9,370 nucleotides of DNA, taken from an uncultured Lachnospiraceae bacterium (lineage in GTDB: Bacteria; Bacillota; Clostridia; Lachnospirales; Lachnospiraceae). The stretch spans positions 1-9,370 of the forward strand of contig CADCOU010000179.1 in assembly GCA_902803155.1 (NCBI GenBank), given 5' to 3'. The first letter of the stretch is position 1, and each line of letters starts with the position of its first letter. The notes under the pieces are model-generated. The model was not told the origin of the DNA. It ran no database searches and worked only from the letters and a program-made list of their open reading frames with translations. Of the stretch, positions 1 to 5,742 are shown piece after piece. A program made the translations under genes and the position numbers.

Positions 1-165
1 CAGCTTGTTTTCACTCTTCCTACGAATGATCTCCACACCCTGTGCCGTCAGGCGGAGCGGATCCGATACCGCCACGCCGACTGTTTTAGAACCATAGTCG
101 AGTCCAAGGACCCGGCTGTACTCTCTGTCAGTTGCCCTGAGCTGCAAGTGTTCGGATTCTGTCAT
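1..165 (-). CDS. ruvX: Putative pre-16S rRNA nuclease / Holliday-junction resolvase-like protein RuvX (YqgF), N-terminal part only
   Basis: Only the first 55 codons are present; the gene continues past the left edge. The protein opens with a variable stretch and then shows the family's first RNase H-fold strand, GLDYGSKTVGVAVSDPL (about residues 21-37), in which Asp23 is the expected first metal-binding catalytic aspartate. This is followed by an LTAQ.VE.I.R segment that is also typical. YqgF/RuvX proteins are cytoplasmic and are linked to 5' maturation of 16S rRNA; the Holliday-junction role is mainly inferred from fold. I place the start at 165, where its ATG overlaps the ireB stop as TGATG and a GGAAGAG sequence sits six bases upstream. 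An in-frame ATG at 180 lies inside ireB with no better signal. The ireB-ruvX order matches the conserved Bacillota arrangement. Identity is secure; the far end is not visible. Confidence 0.9.
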   Translation of the reverse strand, partial: MTESEHLQLRATDREYSRVLGLDYGSKTVGVAVSDPLRLTAQGVEIIRRKSENKL

Positions 166-434
166 CAACGTCTCTTCCATGCTTCGTTGCGGATGTACTC
201 CTTAAGCAGTTCCTCAACGATCTCGTCACGTTCGACCTTCATGATCATGCTGCGTGCGTTCTTGTGGCTGGTGATGTAGGTCGGATCGCCGGAAATGATA
301 TAGCCGACGATCTGGTTAACAGGATTGTAGCCCTTCTCCGTCATTGCAACATAAACAAGCTCAAGAACCTTCTTGACGCGCATCTCCGGATCAGTTTCAA
401 CATTGAAATACTGTGTGTTATAAATGTCTGCCAT
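165..434 (-). CDS. ireB: IreB family regulatory phosphoprotein (UPF0297)
   Basis: This 89-residue protein matches the UPF0297/IreB family along its full length. The core GYNPVNQIVGYIISGDPTYI (about residues 35-54), then HKNAR and the ERDEIVEELLKEYI segment near the C terminus, are family hallmarks. In Enterococcus faecalis IreB is phosphorylated near its N terminus by the PASTA kinase IreK and dampens cell-wall-stress (cephalosporin) resistance. Here Thr7 is the only threonine in the first ten residues, so it is the likely counterpart of a phosphosite (inference). I chose ATG 434 (MADIYNTQ) over an in-frame TTG at 443, because the G-rich stretch upstream is too close to the TTG. The gene starts 17 bases inside the end of mtaB and overlaps ruvX by one base, so translation of the three is probably coupled. 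No kinase gene is in the window. Confidence 0.92.
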   Translation of the reverse strand: MADIYNTQYFNVETDPEMRVKKVLELVYVAMTEKGYNPVNQIVGYIISGDPTYITSHKNARSMIMKVERDEIVEELLKEYIRNEAWKRR

Positions 435-1926
435 AATCTGCAAAACCCCGATATCCTGTACCTGACATCTGCTTCTGATTCAAAGTATATTCGAAAACCG
501 GCAAAGATTCAACTGTCAACTTCCCATTGACAATCTGTCCGCGCAGATCCTCCCCGGAACAGACAAACGCCCTGATATACTCTCTGGTATAGCCGGTATA
601 CAGTTTCTCTCCAGGCCTGATATAGTCTGTCAGCTGCTTTGCGCAGGCAATAAGAGTCCCCGCGTTCGGGACGGAAACCGTTCCGTTTTCATCAATCTGT
701 GCCTCCTCTTCGACCAGCATCGATGTTTCACGGCCGCGCCACATCTTCTCAAACTCCATACCGCATTCTCTGTTCAGCCGGGACAGTACCGCGGACCTCT
801 GCTCTTTGACTTTTTCCGGAATCTGGTCCCCCATCGCTGCCGCACGCGTCCCCTCACGCTTCGAATAGCGGAACAGATGCGTCTCATAGAGCCGGATCGA
901 CTCCAGGAACTGCCTTGTCTCTTCGAATTCTTCGTCCGTCTCTCCCGGGAATCCCACGATCACGTCCGTCGTGACTGCCGGCAGCACAAACGTCCTTCTC
1001 AGGATCTCCACCCTGCTTCTGAACTCTTCCGCCGTGTAGTGCCGGTTCATCCGTTTCAGCACACTGTCGCATCCGCTCTGCAGCGACAGATGAAAATGAG
1101 GACAAAGCTTGCTGATCCTGCTGAGCTTTGCCGCAGACTCCTCAGTGATGATCGTCGGCTCCAGCGAGCCGAGACGGATCCGCTCGATCCCGTCAATCTG
1201 CGATACCGCTTCGATCAGATCGATCAGCCCGGATCTCTGCTGCCAGGTCTTTTTTTCTCCCCCGGCGCCGTAAGCATCGTCTATATCTCCGGCAAAATCC
1301 ACGCCGTAGGAAGACAGATGGATCCCGGTCAGGACCACTTCCTTCACTCCGTCAGATGCCAGATTCTCCAGTTCCCTGCAGATGTCCGCCATCGACCTGC
1401 TGCGGATCCTTCCCCTTGCAAAAGGTATGATGCAGTAGCTGCAGAACATGTTGCAGCCGTCCTGAACCTTGATATACGCACGGGTGTGACCTTCGATGCG
1501 TGGCAGTTTCAGCTCTTCATACATCTCCGCATGCATCACGTCCCCGACACATGAAAGTGCGTCCGGTCTTTCCTTAAACCAGGTCTCCAGTTCCTTAAGA
1601 AGCATTCCTTTGCGGTCGGTTCCGAGGATGATATCGGCGTCCACACTCTTCCCTGTTTTGTCCAGGGCAGTCTGAACATAGCAGCCCGCAGCCACAACAA
1701 CCGAAGCGGGATTCTTCTTCCTTGCCCGGCTGATCATCTGACGGCTCTTGCGGTCTGCAATGTTTGTTACAGAGCATGTGTTGACGACATAGACATCCGC
1801 GGTCTCGTCAAAAGGCACGATCTCAAACCCTGCTTCCTGGAGCATGGCTCGCATCGCGTCCGTTTCATATGTATTCACCTTGCAGCCCAATGTGTGGAAG
1901 GCCGCTTTTCTGCCAGTAAAATTCAT
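418..1926 (-). CDS. mtaB: tRNA (N6-threonylcarbamoyladenosine(37)-C2)-methylthiotransferase MtaB
   Basis: This is a radical-SAM methylthiotransferase that converts t6A37 to ms2t6A37 in tRNAs. The N-terminal UPF0004 domain supplies three cluster cysteines: Cys15 (HTLGCKVN), Cys51 (NTCSVTN) and Cys82 (AAGCY). The radical-SAM motif is C158NMFC162SYC165, and a TRAM-like RNA-binding segment with GYTREYI lies near the C terminus. The LGCKVNTYE motif and the SVTN context point to MtaB rather than MiaB or RimO. I start at 1926 (MNFTGRK), because the family begins just before HTLGC. In-frame ATGs at 1989 and 1983 would add an unrelated leader running through a palindrome. At 502 residues it exceeds the usual 430-450, mainly through a charged insert at about 211-232 and a long tail after the TRAM region. 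The ribosome binding site is weak and no clear minus-strand promoter is seen. Its end overlaps ireB. Confidence 0.93.
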   Translation of the reverse strand: MNFTGRKAAFHTLGCKVNTYETDAMRAMLQEAGFEIVPFDETADVYVVNTCSVTNIADRKSRQMISRARKKNPASVVVAAGCYVQTALDKTGKSVDADIILGTDRKGMLLKELETWFKERPDALSCVGDVMHAEMYEELKLPRIEGHTRAYIKVQDGCNMFCSYCIIPFARGRIRSRSMADICRELENLASDGVKEVVLTGIHLSSYGVDFAGDIDDAYGAGGEKKTWQQRSGLIDLIEAVSQIDGIERIRLGSLEPTIITEESAAKLSRISKLCPHFHLSLQSGCDSVLKRMNRHYTAEEFRSRVEILRRTFVLPAVTTDVIVGFPGETDEEFEETRQFLESIRLYETHLFRYSKREGTRAAAMGDQIPEKVKEQRSAVLSRLNRECGMEFEKMWRGRETSMLVEEEAQIDENGTVSVPNAGTLIACAKQLTDYIRPGEKLYTGYTREYIRAFVCSGEDLRGQIVNGKLTVESLPVFEYTLNQKQMSGTGYRGFADYGRHL

Positions 1927-1948
1927 AGTTCTTTCATCTCTGCCCGCC

Positions 1949-1977
1949 TTGACTTTTGAAAGGCAAGACGATACACT
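1949..1977 (+). promoter_or_regulatory. Candidate sigma-A promoter for the HPr-like gene
   Basis: TTGACT at 1949-1954 (five of six to the -35 consensus) is separated by exactly 17 bases from TACACT at 1972-1977 (four of six to the -10 consensus). This would start transcription at about 1984, leaving an 80-base leader ahead of the ATG at 2064. It is the only good plus-strand promoter match I found in the intergenic region. It has not been tested and the -10 is imperfect. Confidence 0.5.
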
Positions 1978-1984
1978 AATCATG

Positions 1985-2003
1985 AACATGCGGTCCGCAT
2001 GTT
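1985..2003. promoter_or_regulatory. Perfect 19-base palindrome at the predicted transcription start, candidate operator
   Basis: AACATGCGG at 1985-1993 and CCGCATGTT at 1995-2003 are exact inverted repeats around one central T. The repeat lies just downstream of the candidate -10 for the plus-strand HPr-like gene, so a protein bound here would block initiation. It also lies upstream of mtaB on the other strand. In RNA it could form a 5' hairpin with a small loop. There is no U-run after it on either strand, so it is not an intrinsic terminator. Confidence 0.5.
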
Positions 2004-2063
2004 TAGACGAATTTCACCCGGATAAGGGAGACACATATACATAGCATGGGAGGTCAATCGCTT

Positions 2064-2294
2064 ATGAAGACTGTACAGATTTCTCTTAATTCCATCGACA
2101 AGGTCAAGGCTTTCGTAAATGATATCACCAGATTTGACAACGACTTCGATCTGGTATCCGGCAGGTACGTGATCGACGCAAAGTCCATTATGGGTATCTT
2201 CAGCCTGGATCTTTCCAAGCCGATCGATCTCAGCATCCATGCCGAAGACAATCTGGATGACATCCTTGATGTCCTGAAACCGTACATCATCTAG
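2064..2294 (+). CDS. HPr-family protein lacking the phospho-acceptor histidine
   Basis: This 76-residue protein has the HPr fold signature. The segment DAKSIMGIFSLDL (about residues 38-50) matches the HPr regulatory region, and Ser41 aligns with Ser46, the HPr kinase target. The preceding FVNDITRFDNDFDL (17-30) aligns with the HPr helix and strand. The active-site loop that reads GLHARPA in PTS HPr is replaced by NSIDKVKA, slightly shortened and with no histidine. It therefore cannot carry PEP-derived phosphate at the usual site and is unlikely to be a PTS carrier. It recalls Crh of Bacillus, which has Gln at that position but keeps the ARPA motif. A regulatory role through Ser41 is inference. 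The start at 2064 is set by GGGAGGT at 2048-2054, nine bases upstream; an ATG at 2046 has no such signal. It is the only plus-strand gene here and has its own candidate promoter and terminator. Confidence 0.88.
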   Translation: MKTVQISLNSIDKVKAFVNDITRFDNDFDLVSGRYVIDAKSIMGIFSLDLSKPIDLSIHAEDNLDDILDVLKPYII

Positions 2295-2332
2295 TTCCGG
2301 CGTACGACCGTCTTCCTGATATGGATTTCTGC

Positions 2333-2366
2333 AAGGCAGCTGCCCTTACGGGCAGCTGCCTTTTCT
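2333..2366 (+). terminator. Intrinsic terminator of the HPr-like gene
   Basis: GGCAGCTGCCC at 2335-2345 and GGGCAGCTGCC at 2350-2360 form a perfect 11-base-pair stem with loop TTAC. Flanking A/T pairs extend it to 13, and TTTT then follows at 2361-2364. It begins about 40 bases after the HPr-like stop. On the minus strand the stem is followed by TTGCAG, with no useful U-run, so it should act poorly on transcripts coming from thiI. Confidence 0.9.
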
Positions 2367-2425
2367 GTACATCTCCTCTTCGTTGATTCCGCTGTTCCCA
2401 AAGAACCTCTTTCCGGACTGCAGCT

Positions 2426-3673
2426 TCAGCGTATCACGATCGTCTCTGTGTTATTCAGCGTTGCCTCCATCAGCCCGTCGATTATGTCACTGAGTTTTTC
2501 TTCCGACTTCCGGATAATGTCCAGGCGGGGTTTTGTCACCGGATGTTTCGCTACAAAGATCGTGCAGCAGTCTTCAAAGGGCTGTATGCTGGTTTCGTAG
2601 GTTCCGATCTTCAGAGAGAGGTCGATGATATCCTGCTTGTCGAATCCGATCAGGGGCCGGAATACCGGGATCGTTGCAGCGTCATCCGTACAGACCAGAC
2701 TCTGGATCGTCTGGCTTGCGACCTGTCCTATGGATTCGCCGGTGATCAGCGCCTGCGAACCGTCCTGACCTGCAAAGTATTCTGCGATGCGCATCATATA
2801 CCGCCGCATGATGATGGTCAGTTCATCGTGCGGACATTTCTCGTAGATTGCCAGCTGGATATCCGTAAAGTTGACCACATGCAGACGGATCGGACCGGAA
2901 TACCGGGCCACCAGTTTCGCGAGGTCTATGACCTTCTGCTTCGCCCGCTCCGATGTGTAGGGAGGCGCATGGAAATAAGTCGCATCCAGTGAGACGCCTC
3001 TCTTGGCGATCATCCATCCCGCAACCGGAGAATCGATACCGCCGGACAGCAGCAGCTGGGCTTTTCCATTCGTCCCGACCGGCATCCCGCCCGGGCCCGG
3101 TATGATCTTCGAGTAGATAAAGACCTCCTCCCGCACCTCGATATGAATCATGACAGACGGATTGTGAACATCCACCTTCATTTTCCCCGGAAATGCGTCC
3201 AGAAGCTTTGCGCCGACTTCGGCATCCAGTTCCATGGAACTCACCGGATAGTGCTTGTTCGCTCTGCGGGTATGTACCTTGAACGTGATCGCATCCGGCT
3301 CGGCCGGAACGCCTTCACTCGACCCTTCTTCCGGGTTTTCCACCGGAACCATGCCGTATACTTCAGCTATGTATCGGATCGCGTCCTCGGCAATCGCATC
3401 CGGATCCTCCACCGGAACCTTCATCACCTGACAGATCCCCACCAGTCCGAACACATTCTGCAGGGCAGCAATCACCTCATCCGGATCAAAACTGTCGTCA
3501 TCACCGAGCGCATCCGCATAGATACGCCCCTGCTCCTTGTGAATGTCAAACTCGCCCTCTACTCTGGAGAGCGCATGTCTGACCTGTGAGACCAGGGCAT
3601 CCTCAAACTGGCCGCGGTTCTTCCCCTTGATGCCGATCTCGCCGTATTTTAACAAAAAAGATCTGAAAACCAT
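2426..3673 (-). CDS. thiI: tRNA 4-thiouridine synthase / thiamine sulfurtransferase ThiI (no rhodanese domain)
   Basis: ThiI adenylates U8 of tRNA and receives sulfur from a cysteine desulfurase to make s4U8; in some bacteria it also feeds sulfur to thiazole synthesis. The 415-residue protein opens with FLLKYGEIGIKGKNRGQFE (6-24). A ferredoxin-like/THUMP region follows up to about 185, and then the PP-loop ATP-binding motif LLLSGGIDSPVAGW (207-220). Later blocks TGESIGQVASQT (311-322) and FEDCCTIF (366-373) are typical; the cysteine pair 369/370 is a candidate for sulfur handling. It ends without the rhodanese domain found in E. coli ThiI, as is usual in Bacillota, so sulfur must be handed over by a partner. 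The NifS-type gene lies 57 bases upstream on the same strand. An acidic stretch at about 109-128 looks like a local insert in the THUMP part. TGAGG about ten bases before the ATG can serve as ribosome binding site. Confidence 0.95.
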   Translation of the reverse strand: MVFRSFLLKYGEIGIKGKNRGQFEDALVSQVRHALSRVEGEFDIHKEQGRIYADALGDDDSFDPDEVIAALQNVFGLVGICQVMKVPVEDPDAIAEDAIRYIAEVYGMVPVENPEEGSSEGVPAEPDAITFKVHTRRANKHYPVSSMELDAEVGAKLLDAFPGKMKVDVHNPSVMIHIEVREEVFIYSKIIPGPGGMPVGTNGKAQLLLSGGIDSPVAGWMIAKRGVSLDATYFHAPPYTSERAKQKVIDLAKLVARYSGPIRLHVVNFTDIQLAIYEKCPHDELTIIMRRYMMRIAEYFAGQDGSQALITGESIGQVASQTIQSLVCTDDAATIPVFRPLIGFDKQDIIDLSLKIGTYETSIQPFEDCCTIFVAKHPVTKPRLDIIRKSEEKLSDIIDGLMEATLNNTETIVIR

Positions 3674-3730
3674 ACTTATTTATCCTCACGCTTCGAAAGG
3701 TACCGTAAAAACAATCCTGCATTTGGTTAG

Positions 3731-4903
3731 TTACCTGCGACTATACCTGCGCAGCACCGGCAGCAGCTCCCGGAGCGCTTCCAGCGCATAATCGATCTCA
3801 TCCGGGCTCGTCCGGCTGCTGAAACTGAACCGGATCGCTGCCTCCCTGAGATCCTTTCGCAGATGGATCTCCTGCAGAACGGAACTGACCGGGATCTTCT
3901 TGTTGGACGTACATGCCGAGCCTGAGGATACATAGATCCCCTTCTCCTCAAGTGCATGGAGCAGTACCTCAGAGCGGATTCCCTCAAAGGAACAGTTCAC
4001 GATATGCGGTGCGCCGAGAGTTTCATCTTCTTCTGAATTCAGGTGGGTTCCTTCCATCTCTTTCAGGCCGGCGATCAGTCGCCTTCTGCAGTCCAGCATC
4101 CCACCGACTTTCTGATCGAAATCCGTATACGCTTCCTCTGCTGCCTGCCCGAGTCCCGCCGCTCCAGGGACATTGTCCGTTCCCGAGCGCATGCCGCCCT
4201 GCTGGCCTCCGCCGTAGATGATCGGCTTTATCTTCGTCTTCCCGCGAATGTACAGGAACCCGGAACCTTTCGGACCATGGATCTTATGTCCGCTGACAGA
4301 GAGCATGTCAATCCCCAGTTTTTTCGGCCAGATCCGGTATTTGCCGTATGCCTGGATCGCATCCGTGTGGAAAAGAATCTGCCTGCCGTGCGTTCGATTG
4401 TATTCGGCGATGATCTTTCCGGCCTGTCCGATCGGCTCCACTGCGCCGATCTCATTGTTCACGTACATGATCGAGATCAGGATCGTCTCATCGCACAGTG
4501 CCTGTTTCAGGTCTTCCGGATCGATATGCCCGAACGGGCTGACCGGCAGATGCGTGACGCGGAATCCGAGTTCTTCCAGCATGCTGAGCGGCTGAAGAAC
4601 CGCAGAATGCTCCACTGCAGTCGTTATGATGTGATTGCCTGAGCGTTTATTTGCCAGGGCAGCCCCGACCAGCGCCCAGTTGTCTGATTCTGTACCCCCG
4701 GAAGTGAAGTAGATCTCCCCCGGTGTCACACGCAGTGTTTCTGCGATCTGTTCCTTCGCCCGGCGCAGGTACTTCTCCGCATCTACGCCCTTCTGATGCC
4801 TGGAGGACGGATTACCGTAATCCTCCCGCATTGTTCTTTCTATAATCTCTACCACACTCTCCGACACCTGAGTGGTGGCAGAATTGTCAAGATAAGCTTC
4901 CAT
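3731..4903 (-). CDS. Cysteine desulfurase, NifS/IscS type
   Basis: This is a PLP-dependent enzyme releasing sulfur from L-cysteine as an enzyme persulfide. In 390 residues it shows the N-terminal YLDNSATT (4-11), FTSGGTESDN (66-75) and VEHS with His99 stacking on PLP. Next come HTDAIQ with Asp181 and Gln184, the Schiff-base lysine Lys207 in SGHKIHGPKG, and the persulfide cysteine Cys331 in SSGSACTS. The length and short active-site loop fit class I (NifS/IscS) rather than SufS. No iscU, iscR or nifU is nearby. It is instead directly upstream of thiI, matching the nifZ-thiI pairing in Bacillus, so the main client is probably ThiI (inference). The start ATG follows the rsmE stop by one base (TGACATG), implying coupled translation. 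The C-terminal tail is short and basic. General Fe-S cluster supply, including for MtaB, remains possible. Confidence 0.94.
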   Translation of the reverse strand: MEAYLDNSATTQVSESVVEIIERTMREDYGNPSSRHQKGVDAEKYLRRAKEQIAETLRVTPGEIYFTSGGTESDNWALVGAALANKRSGNHIITTAVEHSAVLQPLSMLEELGFRVTHLPVSPFGHIDPEDLKQALCDETILISIMYVNNEIGAVEPIGQAGKIIAEYNRTHGRQILFHTDAIQAYGKYRIWPKKLGIDMLSVSGHKIHGPKGSGFLYIRGKTKIKPIIYGGGQQGGMRSGTDNVPGAAGLGQAAEEAYTDFDQKVGGMLDCRRRLIAGLKEMEGTHLNSEEDETLGAPHIVNCSFEGIRSEVLLHALEEKGIYVSSGSACTSNKKIPVSSVLQEIHLRKDLREAAIRFSFSSRTSPDEIDYALEALRELLPVLRRYSRR

Positions 4904-4904
4904 G

Positions 4905-5666
4905 TCAGTCTTCGTCTCTTTCCAGGTGCAGCATCAGCATGGCCAGAACAGCGATGCTGGCGGTATCCGTCCTGAGGATCCGGTGTCCCAGTGTGATACT
5001 CTCTGCACCAAGCGCTTCAAGCTGTGCGATCTCCTTCTCTTCGAAGCCTCCCTCCGGTCCGATAAAGATCCCGACGCTCTCACCCGGCTGTATTGCTCCG
5101 ATCGCGCTGCGGGTATGGCTGATCCCCTTCGCATTCTCGTACGGCACCAGGACCCGGTCCAGTTTCGACGCGGTTTCCACCGCATCCGCCCATGTCACGG
5201 GGCACTGTACGTCAGGGACAAAAGAACGCTTGGACTGCTTCGCGGCTGCAAGGGAGATCCCCCTCCACCGCTCCGCCTTTTTTACGGCTCTCTTTTCATC
5301 CAGCTTCACGATCGTCCTTGCCGAGATGACCGGTACGATCTCATGCACTCCGAGCTCGACACATTTCTGTATCACGGTTTCAAAACGGTCTCCTTTCGGG
5401 ATCGCCTGGAACAGGTACAGATCCGCCGGGAGTTCCCTCGCATTTTTCTGCAGGTCCAGTATCTTTGCGACAACCTCATCAGATCGAATATCATCGATCT
5501 CGCATAGATACTCCACGGGATCATCTTTCTGCCCTGTACTGAGAAGGATCTGCTCCCCCTTTTTCATACGAAGAGCATTTCGGATGTGGTTTACGTCCTC
5601 GCCTCTGATCCGGATCTGACCCTCACTCAGGTCAATATCAGCCGGTTCTATGAAAAATCGATACAT
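4905..5666 (-). CDS. rsmE: 16S rRNA (uracil(1498)-N3)-methyltransferase RsmE
   Basis: RsmE methylates N3 of U1498 in 16S rRNA at the decoding centre, acting on assembled 30S subunits. The 253-residue protein has the N-terminal PUA-like domain, beginning MYRFFIEP and including HIRNALRMKKGE (27-38). The C-terminal SPOUT methyltransferase domain follows, with AIPKGDRFETVIQKCVELG (88-106), the SAM-site IGPEGGFEEKEI (202-213) and the knot-forming LGHRILRTDTA (226-236). Length and motif order are normal. CGGAG lies about eleven bases before the ATG. It follows prmA by 74 bases, the same pairing as yqeT-yqeU in Bacillus subtilis, and is followed after one base by the cysteine desulfurase gene. Nothing appears truncated or unusual. 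Confidence 0.96.
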   Translation of the reverse strand: MYRFFIEPADIDLSEGQIRIRGEDVNHIRNALRMKKGEQILLSTGQKDDPVEYLCEIDDIRSDEVVAKILDLQKNARELPADLYLFQAIPKGDRFETVIQKCVELGVHEIVPVISARTIVKLDEKRAVKKAERWRGISLAAAKQSKRSFVPDVQCPVTWADAVETASKLDRVLVPYENAKGISHTRSAIGAIQPGESVGIFIGPEGGFEEKEIAQLEALGAESITLGHRILRTDTASIAVLAMLMLHLERDED

Positions 5667-5722
5667 ATCGGTAAGTACTCCGCTGCTTACACATCACGCC
5701 CCGGCAGCCATCCGCCGGAAGG

Positions 5723-5742
5723 GAACGGCATCGATACCGTTC
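5723..5742 (-). repeat. Near-perfect palindrome overlapping the prmA stop codon
   Basis: GAACGG (5723-5728) and CCGTTC (5737-5742) flank ATCGAT with one mismatched position on each side. In the minus-strand RNA the mismatch becomes a U-G wobble, giving an 8-pair stem with a UCGA loop. It reaches into the prmA stop codon and is followed by CCCUUCC, not a U-run, so it is not a terminator. It could protect or process the transcript between prmA and rsmE, or be chance. Confidence 0.4.

Noticed and set aside
1927..1989. Upstream in-frame ATGs at 1989 and 1983 extending MtaB by up to 21 residues
   Set aside because: The family starts a few residues before HTLGCKVN, the extension is unrelated sequence, and it would translate through the palindrome at 1985-2003.
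2034..2057. Minus-strand promoter for mtaB using TTGACC and TATATG
   Set aside because: The spacing is only 12 bases, too short for a sigma-A promoter, and TTGACC overlaps the HPr-like ribosome binding region.
2054..2290. Minus-strand open frame opposite the HPr-like gene
   Set aside because: The plus-strand protein has a clear HPr signature, ribosome binding site and terminator; the antisense frame has none.
2333..2366. The hairpin after the HPr-like gene as a bidirectional terminator that also ends the thiI transcript
   Set aside because: On the minus strand the stem is followed by TTGCAGAAATCC, not a U-run, so intrinsic termination in that direction is poorly supported.
4939..5619. Plus-strand open frame opposite rsmE, Ser/Ile/Phe-rich
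   Set aside because: Its low-complexity composition comes from antisense reading of rsmE; no start signal or motif supports it.
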